From Kluyvera sp036759925 (GTDB lineage Bacteria > Pseudomonadota > Gammaproteobacteria > Enterobacterales > Enterobacteriaceae), in the NCBI RefSeq assembly GCF_036759925.1, contig NZ_JAPKIB010000002.1:248001-312000 (forward strand): 64,000 bases of DNA, written 5' to 3'. Both the position numbers and the translations under genes were made by a program. A model generated the notes under the pieces. It searched no databases, had not been told where the DNA came from, and saw only the letters and a list, made by a program, of their open reading frames with translations. Of this stretch, positions 56,945 through 64,000 are shown piece by piece. Each line of letters begins with the position of its first letter. Position 1 is the first letter of the stretch.

Positions 56945-58531
56945 ATGTCGACGTTATCGCGACAGGTTGGCCAGCAGTATGAGCATTGCCTGAGCGTGAT
57001 TCGCCAGGCCTCAATGGAGATCCTCACGCTGCTCAAGCTGCGCGTGACGGAGGGCAAAGATCCCCGCTGGTTTCTGGAGCAACTCGATCAGGCGCGACTG
57101 AACCTCGGCGGCTGGGGCGCCGTGGCCCAACGGCTTAACATTAATGACAGCCAACTGAGTGAGTTTATGCTCCAGCTGCGGCATCTCCAGCAGGGCATTC
57201 CCTCTTATGAGCATGGGAAGACGGCCACCGAAAATCAGTTGATTGCGGCTGAACGCTTCGTGGTCACGCTGGAGCAAATCAAGCAGCATCAGCCGTTGCT
57301 GATGTTTACTACCGGCTATGCCAACGACGCGGAGCAGCTACAAGAACAGGCCGAGCGACAAATTCGCACTATCCACCTTATGCTTCGTGGGCTAGTGATG
57401 CAGGTATGGCCAGATATTCCACATCTTCATCAGTATCTTAGCGTTCAGTTTGGTGCTCACGACGTGATGCGATGGCGCTCGCGTAGCCCGACGGAAAATG
57501 TGCTTGATGGCATGACGTTTAGTGAGCTGGCGCTGTTGATTGTCGATAAAAAGGCTTTCTCTCGTTACTACTCTTCGCTGTTTAATCATGCTTCATCGCT
57601 GACCTTTCTCGCTGAGCAGCGTCTGACGCTGCATACTTTTCTTGATGATGTGCGCCGTATGCGCAATACGGTGCTGGCGCATCATCTGCTGACGGAAGTT
57701 GAGTGTCAGCTGTTAGACCTCTATACCGAGCAGATCGCCACACCGGTACAGCACGCCTATGAGCAGGGGCGCACGAAGGTAAACCCTGCTAGCCTGATGG
57801 TGGCAGACGGCAGTGAAATTCAGCGTTACTGGACGCTCGCGCGGGACTATGCGCATGCCTGGGGCGTTGATGGAAAACCCATTGCCGACAGTATTGAGCG
57901 CCTTTCTCATAAGGCGCGAGAACGCTCTGATACGCGTGAGCGAATTGCCGCCGCTGTACTGTGGGGAGCGGTTGCCGTGACGGTACTGGGGATGGCGCTT
58001 GGCGGAATTAGCCTGCTGACCTCCGGGCCGGAGCGCCAACCTTACGTTGAGCCACCGCAGCCCGTTGCACAAGCTGAAGGTCCTTCGCCAACATCCCCTC
58101 GCGAGATGCTGGCTCGTCGCGGGATCTTATGGGATCGCAACGCGCTGCGGGCGGCTATCGATCGTAATGATATCGAGATAACAACGCTGTTTTTGCGCAG
58201 CGGGATGACCTGGCATCTTGCCTGGACAGACGCGGCAATGGCGGCCCAGCACGAAGAGGTATTGAACCTGCTGCTGCGCTACCATCTGCAAATGGACGAG
58301 CTGAAACCCTGCCGTCGGTTTATCAACACGCTCACGCTTGAACTGTCGCGCGGCGCCCAGCTCAACGCGATCCGCAAATCTTATCTACAGGCATTTTGCA
58401 CTGCCCCAGCGGTAGTGGCGCGCCAGCGTCTGGCGGTGGATAACGCTCAGCAGCGCAGCCAGGCAACCGGTGATGCCGAAAGCAAAAAATGGCTGACGAT
58501 TCAGAAGTCGGTCTACGATGTGATCCGCTGA
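56945..58531 (+). CDS. Membrane-anchored HEPN-domain protein with ankyrin-like C-terminus
   Basis: A 528-residue protein. The N-terminal two thirds is alpha-helical; near residue 240 it has RMRNTVLAHHLL, matching the HEPN RNase motif R-N-x4-H (Arg240, His246). A single membrane helix is at about 334-358 (IAAAVLWGAVAVTVLGMALG), followed by a Pro-rich linker and an ankyrin-like helical pair (RNALRAAIDRNDIEITTLFL and AAMAAQHEEVLNLLL, about 398-445). This resembles the protein family I remember as STY4199-type HEPN proteins in Salmonella and relatives. HEPN domains of this kind cut RNA in toxin-antitoxin and defence systems; no antitoxin is visible beside it. The function is not known. The gene stands alone between divergent and convergent neighbours. 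Confidence 0.75.
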   Translation: MSTLSRQVGQQYEHCLSVIRQASMEILTLLKLRVTEGKDPRWFLEQLDQARLNLGGWGAVAQRLNINDSQLSEFMLQLRHLQQGIPSYEHGKTATENQLIAAERFVVTLEQIKQHQPLLMFTTGYANDAEQLQEQAERQIRTIHLMLRGLVMQVWPDIPHLHQYLSVQFGAHDVMRWRSRSPTENVLDGMTFSELALLIVDKKAFSRYYSSLFNHASSLTFLAEQRLTLHTFLDDVRRMRNTVLAHHLLTEVECQLLDLYTEQIATPVQHAYEQGRTKVNPASLMVADGSEIQRYWTLARDYAHAWGVDGKPIADSIERLSHKARERSDTRERIAAAVLWGAVAVTVLGMALGGISLLTSGPERQPYVEPPQPVAQAEGPSPTSPREMLARRGILWDRNALRAAIDRNDIEITTLFLRSGMTWHLAWTDAAMAAQHEEVLNLLLRYHLQMDELKPCRRFINTLTLELSRGAQLNAIRKSYLQAFCTAPAVVARQRLAVDNAQQRSQATGDAESKKWLTIQKSVYDVIR

Positions 58532-58550
58532 AAACAGGGACTATACCGTT

Positions 58551-58586
58551 CCCTCTCCCCGTGGGGAGAGGGCTAGGGTGAGGGGG
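58551..58586. repeat. GC-rich intergenic hairpin repeat
   Basis: CCCTCTCCCC-GT-GGGGAGAGGG followed by CTAGGGTGAGGGGG. This hairpin-plus-tail is a common intergenic element in gamma-proteobacteria, found at ends of transcripts; it lies between convergent stops of the HEPN and bestrophin genes and may serve as a terminator. Confidence 0.65.
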
Positions 58587-58592
58587 AAAACC

Positions 58593-59480
58593 TCAAAGCA
58601 GCCGGTAGTTCGCGTCCGGCGACATTTTTGTCGGTATCAGACTGTCCTTCACCATCTCCCGCAGATCTATCTCAATCGCATTACAAATCGCGTTTAACGG
58701 CAGGTCGTTATCCTCGGTACCGAACGGGTCTTCCAGTTCGGTTGCGATAGCATCGAGCGCCAGCAGTGCGTAAGTGGTGAAGATAGAAAACAGCAAGGTT
58801 AAAAAACCAAAATCATGAATCAGCAACAGCGGGTACACGGCGCAAAAAATGCCCACCGTCCGGTGTAGCAGCAGCGAGTAGGCGTAGGGAATCGGCGTGT
58901 TGCTGATGCGCTCGCAGCCGCCCTGAATGGTGCTCATCTGATTCAGGTAGTGGTTAAAGTTGCGATAAACAAACTCATTGGGCCGATGCAGATAGAGCCA
59001 CTGCCCGATATTTTGCAGCAGGGCGTTACAGGGGGTAGTGAGATGCTGATAGTCCAGCGCGCGAGAAACCGGCACCGGCCCATGACGCAGCTTGGCTTTT
59101 AACGTGGCGCAGTAGGTGACAATCAGATCCAGCACCACCATTTTTTCTTCCGGGCTGGCCTTGGTCGTGTTGATCACTTCACGCATCAGCGACCGGCTCA
59201 CGATGAGCAGATCGCCCCACAATTTGCGCGCTTCCCAGTAGCGCAACCACGCTGTGTTGTTGCGAAAGCCGATAAACACCGATATCGAAATCGAGATCCC
59301 GATAAAGTAAAACGAGCTCTCCTTGGCGATAATGCCGTGCAGGTGCAAGAGCGGCAGCACATACAGATAGACGATATTCAGCATGATAAAGAAACAGAGC
59401 TGAGGCGAGATTTTTCTCATGATGGAACCGCGCCATGAGAACAATTTCCGCAGCCAGGTTTGCTCCGGCCTGACGATCAT
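58593..59480 (-). CDS. Bestrophin-family (YneE-like) ion channel
   Basis: A 295-residue membrane protein of the bacterial bestrophin/UPF0187 family. It has the N-terminal IVRPEQTWLRKLFSWRGSI, the core motif GFRNNTAWLRYWEARKLWG (residues about 72-90), and IPYAYSLLLHRTVGIFC. Its Klebsiella relative KpBest forms a pentameric sodium-selective channel. Four membrane helices are visible. It is preceded at 3 bases by a small ORF in the same direction, so the two should be co-expressed. E. coli has the paralogue yneE at another locus. Confidence 0.87.
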   Translation of the reverse strand: MIVRPEQTWLRKLFSWRGSIMRKISPQLCFFIMLNIVYLYVLPLLHLHGIIAKESSFYFIGISISISVFIGFRNNTAWLRYWEARKLWGDLLIVSRSLMREVINTTKASPEEKMVVLDLIVTYCATLKAKLRHGPVPVSRALDYQHLTTPCNALLQNIGQWLYLHRPNEFVYRNFNHYLNQMSTIQGGCERISNTPIPYAYSLLLHRTVGIFCAVYPLLLIHDFGFLTLLFSIFTTYALLALDAIATELEDPFGTEDNDLPLNAICNAIEIDLREMVKDSLIPTKMSPDANYRLL

Positions 59481-59483
59481 GGT

Positions 59484-59903
59484 TTACGCCTTCTCTGGGG
59501 ACAGCGCTAAAATAGTGTCGTACACCACCTGTAGGCGCTCCAGATAATGGGCAAACACGCTGGCTTTGTCATTAATGGAAATATGGCGGTCGAGATTGCC
59601 CTGCATGTCGATACAGGCAGATGGGAGCTCAATGCGGCCAAGCTCGGCGGATTCCGCTTCGAAATGGATCTCGATTTCACCAAAAAGGCGTGAACGGATA
59701 ATATTGATGTAGACGCCATCGAATACGCACACGCAGAGACGGCCTTTTTCACTCGGCTGAATATAGTGATGGTACTGCCGCCCGGTTGTAGTGATTTGCG
59801 TGATAAGCTCCATGGAATAGAGATTCCAGTATTTATCCATTTTATTTTTCTGATTAAAAATGAGCAGCGATTTTTCTTCTGGCGAAATAGTACAAATAGT
59901 CAT
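59484..59903 (-). CDS. Hypothetical protein upstream of bestrophin
   Basis: I do not recognise this 139-residue protein. It has no signal peptide or membrane segment; composition is mixed alpha/beta with a central strand-rich part (GRLCVCVFDGVYINIIRSRL and EIEIHFEAESAELGRIELP) and a helical C-terminus. It stops 3 bases before the bestrophin start, so it is probably in the same operon and may have a linked role. An alternative start at 59840 (MDKYWNLYSMEL) is possible; neither has a strong ribosome site. Confidence 0.65.
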   Translation of the reverse strand: MTICTISPEEKSLLIFNQKNKMDKYWNLYSMELITQITTTGRQYHHYIQPSEKGRLCVCVFDGVYINIIRSRLFGEIEIHFEAESAELGRIELPSACIDMQGNLDRHISINDKASVFAHYLERLQVVYDTILALSPEKA

Positions 59904-59959
59904 TATCTTAACTTATCGAGATGAGTGGTTGGAAAAGTATTTAATATCGCCACGGAAAA

Positions 59960-60847
59960 TCACATGGCATTTTGTATCACGTTATACTGGGTCACAAAGT
60001 TGATATAGTCGCGCAGTACCGCAGGATTATGTGTTTTACTCTGGTATATCATCCAGAGGTCTATTTTCTGAACATCCCACTGCGGCAATAGCGTGACCAG
60101 TTTGGCGCTTTGCAAATATGGCTTAACAATATATTCGGGTAAAATTGCCACCCCGGTTCCCTGCAACGTTTGCTGTAAAATGTAGGTCAGGTTGTCGCTG
60201 GTATGGCGCAACGGCATCGCTAATTCATAGGACTCATCGTGCTGAAATAGCGCAATGCTTTTCCAGGTCTGATGCGTAATCAGCTCGCAGGACTGCAGCG
60301 CCTCAGGGTGCTGAATATCGTGCGCGGCCTGGTACTGCGGCGTACAGACGATAAAACGGTTAAAGGTCCCGAGGAAGCGGCCAATACAGGTGTCATCAGA
60401 CGGCTTACCGATACGGTATGCCACGTCAAACTCGCTGCCAACGTTGCCATAGAAAGAGTCTGCGGTAATCAGCTGTAGCTCAATATTGGCATGCGTTTGC
60501 AGGAACTGATGGTGCACGGCGGGTAAAATACTCGCCATAAATCCCGGCGGGGCAATAATTTTCAGCTTGCCACCGGTCTGATTATGCAGCGCCTGCACCG
60601 TTTTATCCCCGCGAACGCTGGCGTCCACCACTTCATGGCAGTAGGCCAGATAGCGCTCGCCGTCGTCGGTCAGTGATATTTTTCGCGTCGTGCGATTCAG
60701 CAACCTGACATTGAGATACTCCTCAAGAGCACTAATTCGCTGGCTGATACGCGACTTTGTCATACCCAGTTCAGCGGCGGTTTTGGTAAACGAACCGTTT
60801 TCTACGAGAAGCGCAAAAAGCGCCATATCCTGAACGTGCTTGAGCAT
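59960..60847 (-). CDS. LysR-type transcriptional regulator
   Basis: A 295-residue LysR regulator of the CrgA/PtxR-like group. The HTH is in residues about 17-40 (GSFTKTAAELGMTKSRISQR), followed by the linker helix and effector-binding domain (GGKLKIIAPPGFMASILPAV). It is upstream of the hypothetical-bestrophin pair in the same direction with a 56-base gap, so it may regulate itself and that pair. The target is unknown. Confidence 0.88.
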   Translation of the reverse strand: MLKHVQDMALFALLVENGSFTKTAAELGMTKSRISQRISALEEYLNVRLLNRTTRKISLTDDGERYLAYCHEVVDASVRGDKTVQALHNQTGGKLKIIAPPGFMASILPAVHHQFLQTHANIELQLITADSFYGNVGSEFDVAYRIGKPSDDTCIGRFLGTFNRFIVCTPQYQAAHDIQHPEALQSCELITHQTWKSIALFQHDESYELAMPLRHTSDNLTYILQQTLQGTGVAILPEYIVKPYLQSAKLVTLLPQWDVQKIDLWMIYQSKTHNPAVLRDYINFVTQYNVIQNAM

Positions 60848-61221
60848 AACGTAACCTTAATGTACGACAGCGCGAAATTATACGGAGGGGGCATGGCGCT
60901 GTATATACCGGATTGTTTAATAAAAAAGACCGAATTGTTTAATTATTCGCGCTCACAAAATAACATACTTCAGATATGATCGGCATGGCAATTAGCATCA
61001 ATAATAAAGTATTAATTGAATGCCTCTAATGGGTTATAAAAATAATCAATGATGATTATTTTAGCTGATTATTATGCGGGTGGTGATAAGCGAGTTAAAA
61101 AAAAGTATAAAAGAAAGTGAATAATAAACGCATGTTGCTAAAGCGTAAATGCGGTAGGCCGGATAAGCGAAGCGCCATCCGGCAGCATGTAGCAGATTGC
61201 CGGATGGGCTTGTATGCAGGG
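60848..61221. other. Intergenic region between the lysR and yncE-like genes
   Basis: 374 bases without a supported gene. The left 260 bases are AT-rich and include the LysR gene promoter region; the right end holds a REP element. Confidence 0.5.
61152..61209. repeat. REP element (BIME-like pair)
   Basis: GTAGGCCGGATAAGCGAAGC followed by GCCATCCGGCA is a typical enterobacterial REP palindrome, and a second, shorter inverted half TTGCCGGATGGGC follows at 61197-61209. It lies 3' of the yncE-like gene, the usual REP location. Confidence 0.85.
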
Positions 61222-62310
61222 TTAGTTCAGCGCAATACGCGCTACGCTATCCGGCCCCTTCGTCGAATAGTCTTTATTAAAGTCCTGCTTCAGCGTCACG
61301 TATAGCGTGTTGCCATCGTCGGAAAGCAGCAGACTGTTAGGGTGAGTGGCGAAGTCCCAGCTCTGCTTCACGGCGTAGCTGGTGGCATCCAGGCGCAGCA
61401 CCTTCTTCGACTCACGCTGGCTGATAAAGAGTTCATTGCGTTTCGCATCAAACTTGATGCCCAGCGCGTCGCCGTCGATACGTTTAATGACCTTACCGGT
61501 GTGCTCATCAAAGACCAGCGTGGTTTTGGCTTTGGAATCGTCAGTCACGAACAGACGGCCAGTTTTCGGATCTTCCGCCATATTCAGCAACAGGTACTCT
61601 TTGCCGTCGCCCGGCGTCCAGCGCTGCTCAATCTTATAGCTTTGTGGGTTGATAACCAGCACTTCGCCAGCGCCGTTGGTGGCGTAAATACGCTTCGTCA
61701 CCGGTGAATAGATAATGCCGGTAACCCATTTTCCAGCGTTATCGATACGCGCCTTCACGGTCATGGTTTTGGCGTCGACAACCGAGATATAACCCGGCTC
61801 GGCGACACGACCGATAAACAGCAGCCCATCGTGGAACAGCACTTCACGCGCGCCTGCCGGGTCGCCGTCTTTGTCTTTGCCATCGAGCATCAGACGCTGC
61901 AGCACCTTGCCGCTCTTCGCGTCAACCTTTGACACTCCGCCGTCCAGCGAGTTGGTGACGTAAAACGTTTTGCCATCGCTATCGACCGCCATACCAAAGT
62001 TTTTCAGGTCGGTATGGGTGGTACCGGTGACGGCTAGCGAGGTGGGGTCTACGCGATAAATCACGCCGCCGTTGACGTCCTTAAAGCTCTGCGCGCTGGC
62101 CACAAACAGCGATTTCTCGCCGGAGAACAGCGCCATTTCATACAAACCATCACCCAGCGCGTTTTGCGTGACGCCCGCAGCCGTCTTCAGCGCCGCAGCG
62201 CTCTCGGCAGGCTGCGCGTTTTCAGCAAGAGCAGGCAGCGAGTGGAGGGTAAAAGCGGCAACGAGTGCGGCGCAGAGCGCCGTTTTGCGCGGGCTGAATA
62301 ACGATACCAT
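61222..62310 (-). CDS. YncE-like periplasmic seven-bladed beta-propeller
   Basis: A 362-residue exported protein related to E. coli YncE (353 residues) but clearly a divergent member. The signal peptide ends LHSLPALA-ENAQ. The mature part is a series of repeated blades (YVTNSLDGGVSKVDAKSGKV; RIYATNGAGEVLVINP; TLYVTLKQ). YncE is an iron-regulated, DNA-binding periplasmic protein of uncertain role. The start at 62310 is preferred because GGAG lies 6 bases upstream; two ATGs 12-15 bases earlier lack this. A Fur-like box lies upstream, and the divergent gene is a TonB receptor. Confidence 0.82.
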   Translation of the reverse strand: MVSLFSPRKTALCAALVAAFTLHSLPALAENAQPAESAAALKTAAGVTQNALGDGLYEMALFSGEKSLFVASAQSFKDVNGGVIYRVDPTSLAVTGTTHTDLKNFGMAVDSDGKTFYVTNSLDGGVSKVDAKSGKVLQRLMLDGKDKDGDPAGAREVLFHDGLLFIGRVAEPGYISVVDAKTMTVKARIDNAGKWVTGIIYSPVTKRIYATNGAGEVLVINPQSYKIEQRWTPGDGKEYLLLNMAEDPKTGRLFVTDDSKAKTTLVFDEHTGKVIKRIDGDALGIKFDAKRNELFISQRESKKVLRLDATSYAVKQSWDFATHPNSLLLSDDGNTLYVTLKQDFNKDYSTKGPDSVARIALN

Positions 62311-62374
62311 TCGAAACTCCATCATTGGATAAGCGGTTCCCGGCAGAGGCAGTGCGGTGACGGGATATTTTAAT

Positions 62375-62393
62375 AAGAATGAGAATCATAATT
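62375..62393 (-). promoter_or_regulatory. Fur-like box upstream of the yncE-like gene
   Basis: AAGAAT-GAGAAT-C-ATAATT matches the Fur consensus GATAAT-GATAAT-C-ATTATC at 14 of 19 positions, 65 bases upstream of the start codon. Confidence 0.65.
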
Positions 62394-62565
62394 ATTTATC
62401 ACAAATGCGCAAATTCGCCGATAGCCATTTTTCGCGGTAACGCATAAGCGTCGTGGAAAATTCAGGGAAAGACTGGCGTAAAACCAGTGCAACAATATGA
62501 AAATAAACAAATATACATTTACTTACATTTGCGCGATAAAACCAACTGCATCACATAAAGCGAGT

Positions 62566-62584
62566 GATTATCATTGGCATTCTC
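62566..62584 (+). promoter_or_regulatory. Fur-like box upstream of the TonB receptor gene
   Basis: GATTAT-C-ATTGGC-ATTCTC has the hexamer spacing of a Fur site (NATWAT-N-ATWATN type) about 120 bases upstream of the receptor start; GTCATTATCGC follows closely. Confidence 0.5.
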
Positions 62585-62702
62585 ATTTGTGGTCATTATC
62601 GCTTTTTTACGCAGCTCAAAAGCTTACGGAAAAGCGCGTCATTTCTCGGCGCTGCGAGCGGAAAGGCCTCACTCACAACAACAAGATCTGATGGGACCCA
62701 AT

Positions 62703-64000
62703 ATGTTCTTTAATGGCAGGGAAATCAGCGGGAAACCGCTCACCGTTTCGCTTCTTGCGCTGGCGATTCACGGCTTTGTTCACCAGGCTCAGGCCGCAGA
62801 AACCAGTCAGGAGATGGTGGTCTACGGCAGCGGGGAAAGTGCGGCCGATGAGCAGCAGGATTATGCGGTAAAAACCACCCACGCGGGCACCAAAATGAAT
62901 CTGGCGCCGCGTGATATCCCACAGTCCGTCAGCGTTGTCACGCACCAGCGCATGCAGGATCAGAATCTGCAAACGGTAGATGAGGTGTTGACCAACGCCA
63001 CCGGCGTCTCATCGCAGCAGATTGACTCTGAGCGCAGCTATTACTATTCACGCGGTTTTGAGATAACCAACTTCTCCTACGATGATATTCCCACCTCGCT
63101 GGGGGATGCCTGGAACTACGGCGATGCGGCGGAAGATACCGCCATCTATGACCGTATCGAAGTTGTGCGCGGTGCCAACGGCTTAATGACCGGTGCAGGC
63201 GACCCGGGCGCGACGGTCAATATGGTGCGCAAACGGGCGGACAGCAAGGTGGCAACCGGCAATATCAGCGCTAGCTATGGCAGCTGGAATAAACAGCGTT
63301 ATGTTGCCGATCTCTCGACGCCGCTGAATTCAGATGGCAGCCTGCGCGGGCGTATTGTGACCGGCTATCAGGATCAGGACAGCTGGCTTGACCGCTACCA
63401 TAAAACCAAGAAATTCCTCTATGGCGTGGTGGATGCCGATCTTACCGACAGCACTACCGTGTCGCTGGGCTGGGACTACCAGAAGTCCAACACCGGCAAC
63501 CCAACGTGGGGCGGCTTGCCGAGCCTCTACAGTAACGGTACGCGTACGCACTATGACCGCAGCACGAATACGGCGGCAGACTGGACGCGCTATCAGGTAG
63601 AGTCCCGTAAGGTGTTTATCGACCTGACCCACCAATGGGATAACGGCTGGTCGTATCGCTTTAATGGCACCCATGGTGAGCAGACCTTCAACGATACGCT
63701 GCTGTACGTGATGGGTAACCCGGATGCGGATACCGGCGACGGCGCGACCGGTTGGGGCAGTAAAGATAAAGGCAAACGTACCGTTGACTCTTTCGATACC
63801 TACGCCAGCGGGCCGTTCAAGCTGCTGGGGCGGCAACATCAGTTGATGGCTGGCGCGAGCTACAGTCGTCAGCACAATGCCACCTTTAGTCAGGACGGGC
63901 CTATGGATGCCAGCCAGATAGGTATCTTTGATAACAACTGGAACGGCAGCGTCGCGCAGCCGGAGTGGGGCGATTGGTATCAGAACGCCGACGATATTGT
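62703..64000 (+). CDS. FhuE-like TonB-dependent siderophore receptor (3' end outside window)
   Basis: The first 432 codons of a TonB-dependent outer-membrane receptor; the frame is open to the window end. Signal peptide ends VHQAQA-AETSQ; the TonB box region is EMVVYGSG. The plug domain has MNLAPRDIPQSVSVVTHQRM, YYYSRGFEI, and RIEVVRGANGLMTGAGDPGA, then barrel strands start. It resembles E. coli FhuE (coprogen, ferrioxamine, rhodotorulic acid uptake) most closely, including SYGSWNKQRYVADL and PTWGGLP. It could be another hydroxamate receptor. An in-frame ATG at 62691 is an alternative start; GGGA favours 62703. Divergent from the yncE-like gene, with Fur-like boxes between. Confidence 0.85.
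   Translation, partial: MFFNGREISGKPLTVSLLALAIHGFVHQAQAAETSQEMVVYGSGESAADEQQDYAVKTTHAGTKMNLAPRDIPQSVSVVTHQRMQDQNLQTVDEVLTNATGVSSQQIDSERSYYYSRGFEITNFSYDDIPTSLGDAWNYGDAAEDTAIYDRIEVVRGANGLMTGAGDPGATVNMVRKRADSKVATGNISASYGSWNKQRYVADLSTPLNSDGSLRGRIVTGYQDQDSWLDRYHKTKKFLYGVVDADLTDSTTVSLGWDYQKSNTGNPTWGGLPSLYSNGTRTHYDRSTNTAADWTRYQVESRKVFIDLTHQWDNGWSYRFNGTHGEQTFNDTLLYVMGNPDADTGDGATGWGSKDKGKRTVDSFDTYASGPFKLLGRQHQLMAGASYSRQHNATFSQDGPMDASQIGIFDNNWNGSVAQPEWGDWYQNADDI

Overview
The window is a chromosomal segment from a member of the Enterobacteriaceae. Gene order from xylB to yhjB follows the E. coli/Salmonella xylB - glyQS - cspA - dpp - bcs - dctA - yhjB region almost gene for gene. Protein lengths match the E. 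coli products, and a REP element, a proline tRNA and type I toxin loci sit where expected. It is not E. coli: several genes here have no counterpart in that stretch of K-12 (an ABC-F ATPase, an aromatic-acid symporter, an SDR oxidoreductase, and a 55.7-62.7 kb accessory block). An Enterobacter/Citrobacter/Klebsiella-like genus is likely; I cannot fix it from sequence alone. All functional names rest on my reading of the translations and remembered family members; no search was run.

Layout. 0-6.5 kb: 3' end of xylB, small membrane proteins yiaB/yiaA, wecH, lipoprotein ysaB, then glyQS (both glycyl-tRNA synthetase subunits). 6.6-9.3 kb: a hokA/mokA/sokA type I toxin locus, an unassigned ABC-F ATPase, and cspA with its long cold-shock leader. 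9.4-17.3 kb: aromatic-acid symporter, yiaF, ghrB, yiaD, bisC, yiaC, tag. 17.4-21.6 kb: yhjY, yhjX with three LytTR-type repeats upstream, eptB, tRNA-Pro(CGG). 22.1-27.8 kb: dppABCDF dipeptide transporter. 27.9-29 kb: two tandem long direct repeats, each an ldr/rdl type I toxin-antitoxin unit.

29-45.1 kb: the cellulose locus, with divergent bcsEFG and bcsRQABZC, followed by the EAL protein pdeK (hmsP). bcsG carries a frameshift just past its metal-binding Glu-His, so phosphoethanolamine modification of cellulose is predicted to be lost; bcsC looks about 55 residues short in its TPR region. 45.3-55.8 kb: dctA, yhjJ, kdgK, pdeH with a clear flagellar sigma-28 promoter, yhjE, yhjD, yhjC with a divergent SDR gene, yhjB. 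The c-di-GMP phosphodiesterases PdeK and PdeH flank the c-di-GMP-activated cellulose synthase genes, so synthesis, export and signal removal are encoded together.

55.8-64 kb: accessory block. It holds a GH24 lysozyme-like protein lacking the catalytic Glu and Thr, a GNAT acetyltransferase, a membrane-anchored HEPN-domain protein with ankyrin-like C-terminus, a bestrophin-type channel with a small partner ORF, a LysR regulator, a REP element, and a Fur-box-flanked pair: a YncE-like beta-propeller and a FhuE-like TonB siderophore receptor that runs off the window end. The HEPN protein is the best candidate for poorly described biology; the bcsG lesion is the clearest strain-specific event.
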